36,726 nucleotides of DNA from Priapulus caudatus (lineage: Eukaryota > Priapulida > Priapulimorpha > Priapulimorphida > Priapulidae): contig NW_014577217.1 in the NCBI RefSeq assembly GCF_000485595.1, forward strand, positions 562,905 to 599,630. The letters run 5' to 3'. Below are positions 33,697-36,726 of the stretch, one piece after another. Position numbers and translations under genes: made by a program. Position 1 is the stretch's first letter, and every line of letters starts with the position of its first letter. The notes under the pieces were generated by a model, which had not been told where the DNA came from, ran no database searches, and was given only the letters and a program-made list of their open reading frames with translations.

Positions 33697-33754
33697 GTGA
33701 TATCAGGAGCGTATAATGACAAATATATTTGTCATTATACGCTCCTGGTGATAT
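33697..33754. mobile_element. Minimal CAGGAG palindromic element: 44 bp, 7-bp target duplication
   Basis: The element at 33704-33747 is a perfect palindrome. CAGGAGCGTATAATGACAAA is followed by TATA and the exact inverse. Perfect 7-bp direct repeats GTGATAT flank it (33697-33703 and 33748-33754). It lies about 290 bp upstream of exon 3a. Other members in the window are at 8692, 9057 and 11456. Confidence 0.92.
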
Positions 33755-34043
33755 GGCGCTAGGATGACCTAGAAGTACTCGATTTTTATCGCTTTATATC
33801 TCGGCATAGGAACATCGTAGAGACAAGCGCGGTTGATCTTATATTGGCTAGCTATGACTCCTGCATAATATTCCGGTAGAGAAGTATCAAAATAAGGTAG
33901 GTAAACTTTATTAATTTTGCTGAAACGACACCATGGTTTTCCTATTTCAGCATTGTACGCTCTGGGGTTAATGGGCTCTTGATATCAGTGATTTCTTCCC
34001 CTTGTTGTGGAAAATAACAGTAGTTCTCACGATTTCTCTGCAG

Positions 34044-34170
34044 GAAATAGTGCTTGTGTCATTCTTCGGGGTAGAATACTCAGTGCGCATATGGTCCTCG
34101 GGGTGTAGAAGCAAATACATGCATCTGAAGGGTCGCATTAAATTTGCCAGAAAACCGATATGTATCATAG
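34044..34170 (+). CDS. KCNQ1: KCNQ1-like exon 3a: S2 and S2-S3 linker, first alternative
   Basis: A 127-bp exon reading [17 protein letters not shown] and then [17 protein letters not shown] plus ARKPICII, ending with one base (G) of the next codon. This matches S2 and the S2-S3 linker of KCNQ1 (human exon 3, 127 bp from memory). Residues equivalent to human E160, F167 (charge-transfer centre), E170 and R174 are all present, as are the basic linker residues equivalent to R190 and R195/K196. Acceptor TTTCTCTGCAG, donor GTAAGT (strong). It begins in phase 0 after exon 2 and ends in phase 1. A second version of the same exon follows 602 bp downstream. Confidence 0.95.
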
Positions 34171-34191
34171 GTAAGTTGTTTTACTCAAAAT

Positions 34192-34719
34192 GCGCTTAAT
34201 TTGGTTTCCACCGGGCAGTCCTGCTACATTAAGGTAAATGAGCCAATGGACTACTATAGCGGACTGAAGACTATAGTATCAGGATACTATAACGTTCAGT
34301 CAACTGTTAACTATTTATAAAGAAAAGCTACCAATGTACAAGCGTCGTAACAATAGTGATAGTACAACATGTAATTACTTATATATAATGCTGACTATTA
34401 TGGTTCACACAGGTATAGCAGATAAGACTTACCTGGTTAATATTCCTGTAATTCCAACCATGTAACCAGCGGTTTCAATTCGATTGCAATCATTCGATTG
34501 ATAATCGATTCAAATCTGCATTGTCTGTCTCTGATTTCGCTAATTTTGATCGTCAGCTCGCGTCGACCCTGCTTCATCCCGGCGTCCTACTCTCTTAATT
34601 CCCTAAAAATTCAATGCTGAAATGGCATGATGGCTGAATGGGCTGAGTGTGTGCTTGAGATTGTATTCCGAACGCAGTTCCTCAGCAGTACTGCCCGGTG
34701 TGTAAACCAAACTAAGCGC
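34192..34719. promoter_or_regulatory. Inverted repeat bridging the intron between exons 3a and 3b
   Basis: The left arm at 34192-34225 (GCGCTTAATTTGGTTTCC, then ACCGGGCAGTCCTGCT) is complementary to the right arm at 34684-34719. About 30 of 34 positions pair and there is a 2-nt bulge. The arms lie 21 nt after the 3a donor and 53 nt before the 3b acceptor, enclosing about 458 nt. In RNA this would form a long stem joining the two exon borders. Alternatively the arms are the terminal repeats of a small transposon. GCGCTTAA on the left and CTAAGCGC on the right could be a TTAA-type target duplication in a palindromic site. Both could be true. Confidence 0.75.
34265..34303. repeat. Short hairpin in the 3a-3b intron
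   Basis: TATAGTATC, AG, GATACTATA forms a perfect small hairpin, extended by outer CTGAA/TTCAG pairing. Confidence 0.55.
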
Positions 34720-34772
34720 TTTTTAATTGATAATCTCTCGTTCTTACCATGCTGTCTTGTATTCTTCTACAG

Positions 34773-34899
34773 GAGATTGTATTAGTATCGTTCCTGGGTT
34801 TGGAGTACCTAGTGCGACTATGGGCGGCTGGATGCCGCAGTAAATATATGCGCGTAAGAGGGAGGTTGAAATTTGCAAAAAAACCTATAGCCGTACTGG
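34773..34899 (+). CDS. KCNQ1: KCNQ1-like exon 3b: S2 and S2-S3 linker, second alternative
   Basis: A 127-bp exon with the same phases as 3a (starts phase 0, ends phase 1). It reads [17 protein letters not shown], then [17 protein letters not shown] plus AKKPIAVL. It is identical to 3a at 28 of 42 residues, with diverged third codon positions, so the duplication is not recent. E160, E170 and R174 equivalents are kept, but the F167 equivalent is Leu. The R195 equivalent is Lys. Acceptor TATTCTTCTACAG, donor GTAAGAG. Both copies are open and well spliced, so I regard 3b as a functional alternative exon rather than a relic. Confidence 0.94.
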
Positions 34900-36151
34900 G
34901 TAAGAGACCTGTTCGTGTTTTATTTGTTTTTTTTGTTTGTTTTTGTAACTTTATAACTTGAGTGTGATCGTCACGCGTCAATATGTCTAGCATGTAGGTC
35001 GTGTGTGGTGTTTGCAGTGGAGGAATGGGCAAGTGTGTGTAGCGCTGGTTGCTTGTGTGCTAGGCAATGTTGTGCTTGTTACAGCTTTTATGCAGCTTAA
35101 GTAAGAGTCAGACCAAAAGTAAGCTTAAGTAACCCTGGCTATTGTAAATGTGAGGTGTTCGTAACTTCAACGTAAATTGTAGGGGGGAATAGGAAATGTC
35201 GTGTAATGCCGTAGCAGCAGAATGTTTCACGATACGGATCCAATAGCACCTGCAATAGGACCCTTTTTGTTTTATCTTAATTTTGTGGGGCTGGATCGCT
35301 ATAGCCACTAGCCATAGTATATTGCATAACGGCATAATGTTGTCAATTTCTACACCTATGTGGATTCATATGCATTTTGATGGTGACTGTGTTGTATGTT
35401 GTGATTAACAATGTAATGGAATTCTAACATGACGACGTAAAATAGATTGATGGCTTAACACAAATGTGCTATATAATAAATCCATTGGTGAGTTTACCAA
35501 ATGGTAGAATATTAAGCTACATGTAAATTGTAAAGAGATATTGGAACTACAATGTTCGATCTACGTTTTTCTGTGCTCATTCTGACAACATTTAAAGTTG
35601 TCGTATTTATTATTTTCGTATTTATTATATCACTTTTAAGGTCGTATTCTGCGGATATTATTGTTGCTAGTTTGCTCGAGTCAAATTGATTTATAAGTGA
35701 AATTCTAGAGTTGTATATTTAGGATATTGATATTCATGGTATCAATACTATTAATAGATGTAATTAGGCCACTATTGCCGTATGATTTACAGGGACACAT
35801 CTATCTGCTATATATTTCTACAGCAGCTGCTCTACATTAAACGGATATGATATTTATTGTTGTTTACTTAGCATGAATGCTTTCTAGCTATTTTGACGAG
35901 ATCATCACTTTTATAACAAAAGTTTGCATACGGAATATTTTACAATTCTCCACATTAGTAACAATTTTAAATAAACTGCTTTACTATAGTTACTTTTATA
36001 TATTTATGATGGTAAAATGTGTCAACGAATATTCAGTGTTGGTTCATAAGTTGTAGAAATGGTTATAATTGCGAAAATGCCCTGCGTTATTTTTTGGGAC
36101 TTGAGGTTCCATTCAAATTGATAATACATTTCTGTGATTTTCCCGTTGCAG
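34900..36151. other. Intron between exon 3b and exon 4
   Basis: 1252 bp of AT-rich sequence from the GTAAGAG donor to the CCCGTTGCAG acceptor. I see no exon, transposon or array in it. Confidence 0.75.
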
Positions 36152-36327
36152 ATTTAATCGTGGTGATTGCCTCATTGGTGGTTTTGGTGGTTGGGTCTAA
36201 GGGGCAGGTGTTTGCAACATCGGCTATCAGAGGAGTCCGATTCCTGCAGATCTTGCGCATGTTGCATGTTGACCGGCAGGGAGGAACGTGGCGCCTCCTG
36301 GGATCAGTCGTTTTCATTCATCGTCAG
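36152..36327 (+). CDS. KCNQ1: KCNQ1-like exon 4: S3, S4 voltage sensor and S4-S5 linker start
   Basis: A 176-bp exon. Its first two bases complete the Asp codon begun by the last G of exon 3. It then reads [40 protein letters not shown] and [19 protein letters not shown]4 has the KCNQ1 charge pattern R, R, Q, R, H, R (human R228 to R243), which separates it from KCNQ2-5 (RMIRMDRR). Human KCNQ1 splits this region into two exons (79 + 97 bp, from memory) whose sum is 176; here they are one exon, as in KCNQ2. Acceptor CCCGTTGCAG, donor GTACTTG, ends in phase 0. The next exon (S5, pore) lies beyond the window. Confidence 0.96.
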
Positions 36328-36403
36328 GTACTTGCACGATGCCAATGTGTACGTGGGAGGAGAGAAAAACGCAGCGAGTGAAAGCTGAATGTGTATAAGC
36401 CTC

Positions 36404-36726
36404 GTCTACACGACGAACCTTAACTCGAGTTAAGCTAACTCGAGTTAAGCGTTAACTCGAGTTAGCGATTATGTAGCGTCTACACGACGAACCTTAACTC
36501 GAGTTAAGCTAACTCGAGTTAAGCGTTAACTCGAGTTAGCGATTATGTAGCGTCTACACGACAACACCCGAACTCGAGTTAAGCTAACTCGAGTTAAGCG
36601 TTAACTCGAGTTAGCGATTATGTAGCGTCTACACGACAACACCCGAACTCGAGTTAAGCTAACTCGAGTTAAGCGTTAACTCGAGTTAGCGATTATGTAG
36701 CGTCTACACGACAACACCCGAACTCG
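36404..36726. repeat. 74/75-bp tandem array with nested TTAACTCGAGTTAA palindromes
   Basis: Units start GTCTACACGAC at 36404, 36478, 36552, 36627 and 36702. The first two are 74 bp and have GAACCTTAACTCGAG. Later ones are 75 bp and have AACACCCGAACTCGAG. Each holds three copies of a CTCGAG-centred palindrome. The array begins 77 bp after the exon 4 donor and continues past the window end. Confidence 0.93.

Noticed and set aside
36152-36327. Assignment to KCNQ2-5
   Set aside because: S4 has R-R-Q-R-H-R and [12 protein letters not shown], which is KCNQ1-type; KCNQ2-5 have RMIRMDRRGGTWKLL.

Overview
The window is eukaryotic, from an animal genome. It contains spliced exons with GT-AG borders, long AT-rich non-coding stretches, many microsatellites, several families of short non-autonomous transposons and a 10-N scaffold gap. 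The only gene I can name is a voltage-gated potassium channel of the KCNQ/Kv7 family, KCNQ1-like, on the + strand. High repeat load, frequent TAGGCCTA-type motifs and transposon ends beginning CAGGGGCGGATCCAG or CAGTGGCGTAGCC fit a marine invertebrate. I cannot place it to phylum.

Layout. (1) 1-5236 is a large imperfect palindrome. Its arms carry opposed arrays of a ~65-bp unit, with a 26-bp repeat array near the centre. The left half is full of single-base indels relative to the right half and looks like unpolished long-read sequence. (2) 5237-12436 has no recognisable gene; it holds microsatellites and three small CAGGAG palindromic elements. (3) 12590-28050 holds the same ~7.8-kb sequence twice, as blocks A-B-C-D and then A-(B inverted)-(C inverted)-D, joined at a 10-N gap between a (TA)n and a (CA)n tract. 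The best reading is two overlapping haplotype contigs placed end to end, with an allelic double inversion. Copy 2 also carries a 189-bp solo-LTR-like insertion. (4) 28488-36327 holds the KCNQ exons. (5) 36404 to the end is a 74/75-bp tandem array that runs out of the window.

KCNQ gene. In window order I see the exon for the S1 end and S1-S2 loop (91 bp), an exon for the S6 end and proximal C-terminus (96 bp), two alternative versions of the S2/S2-S3-linker exon (127 bp each), and the S3-S4 exon (176 bp). From memory, the 91, 127 and 96 bp lengths equal human KCNQ1 exons 2, 3 and 8, and 176 equals human exons 4+5 combined. Two things stand out. The 127-bp exon is duplicated in a configuration that forces mutually exclusive use, since both-in and both-out each hit an early stop. 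The 96-bp 'exon 8' lies far upstream of its normal position, inside intron 2. Exon 1 (N-terminus, S1) and exons 5/6 onward (S5, pore) are not in the window, so everything left of 28488 may be intron 1 or upstream DNA.
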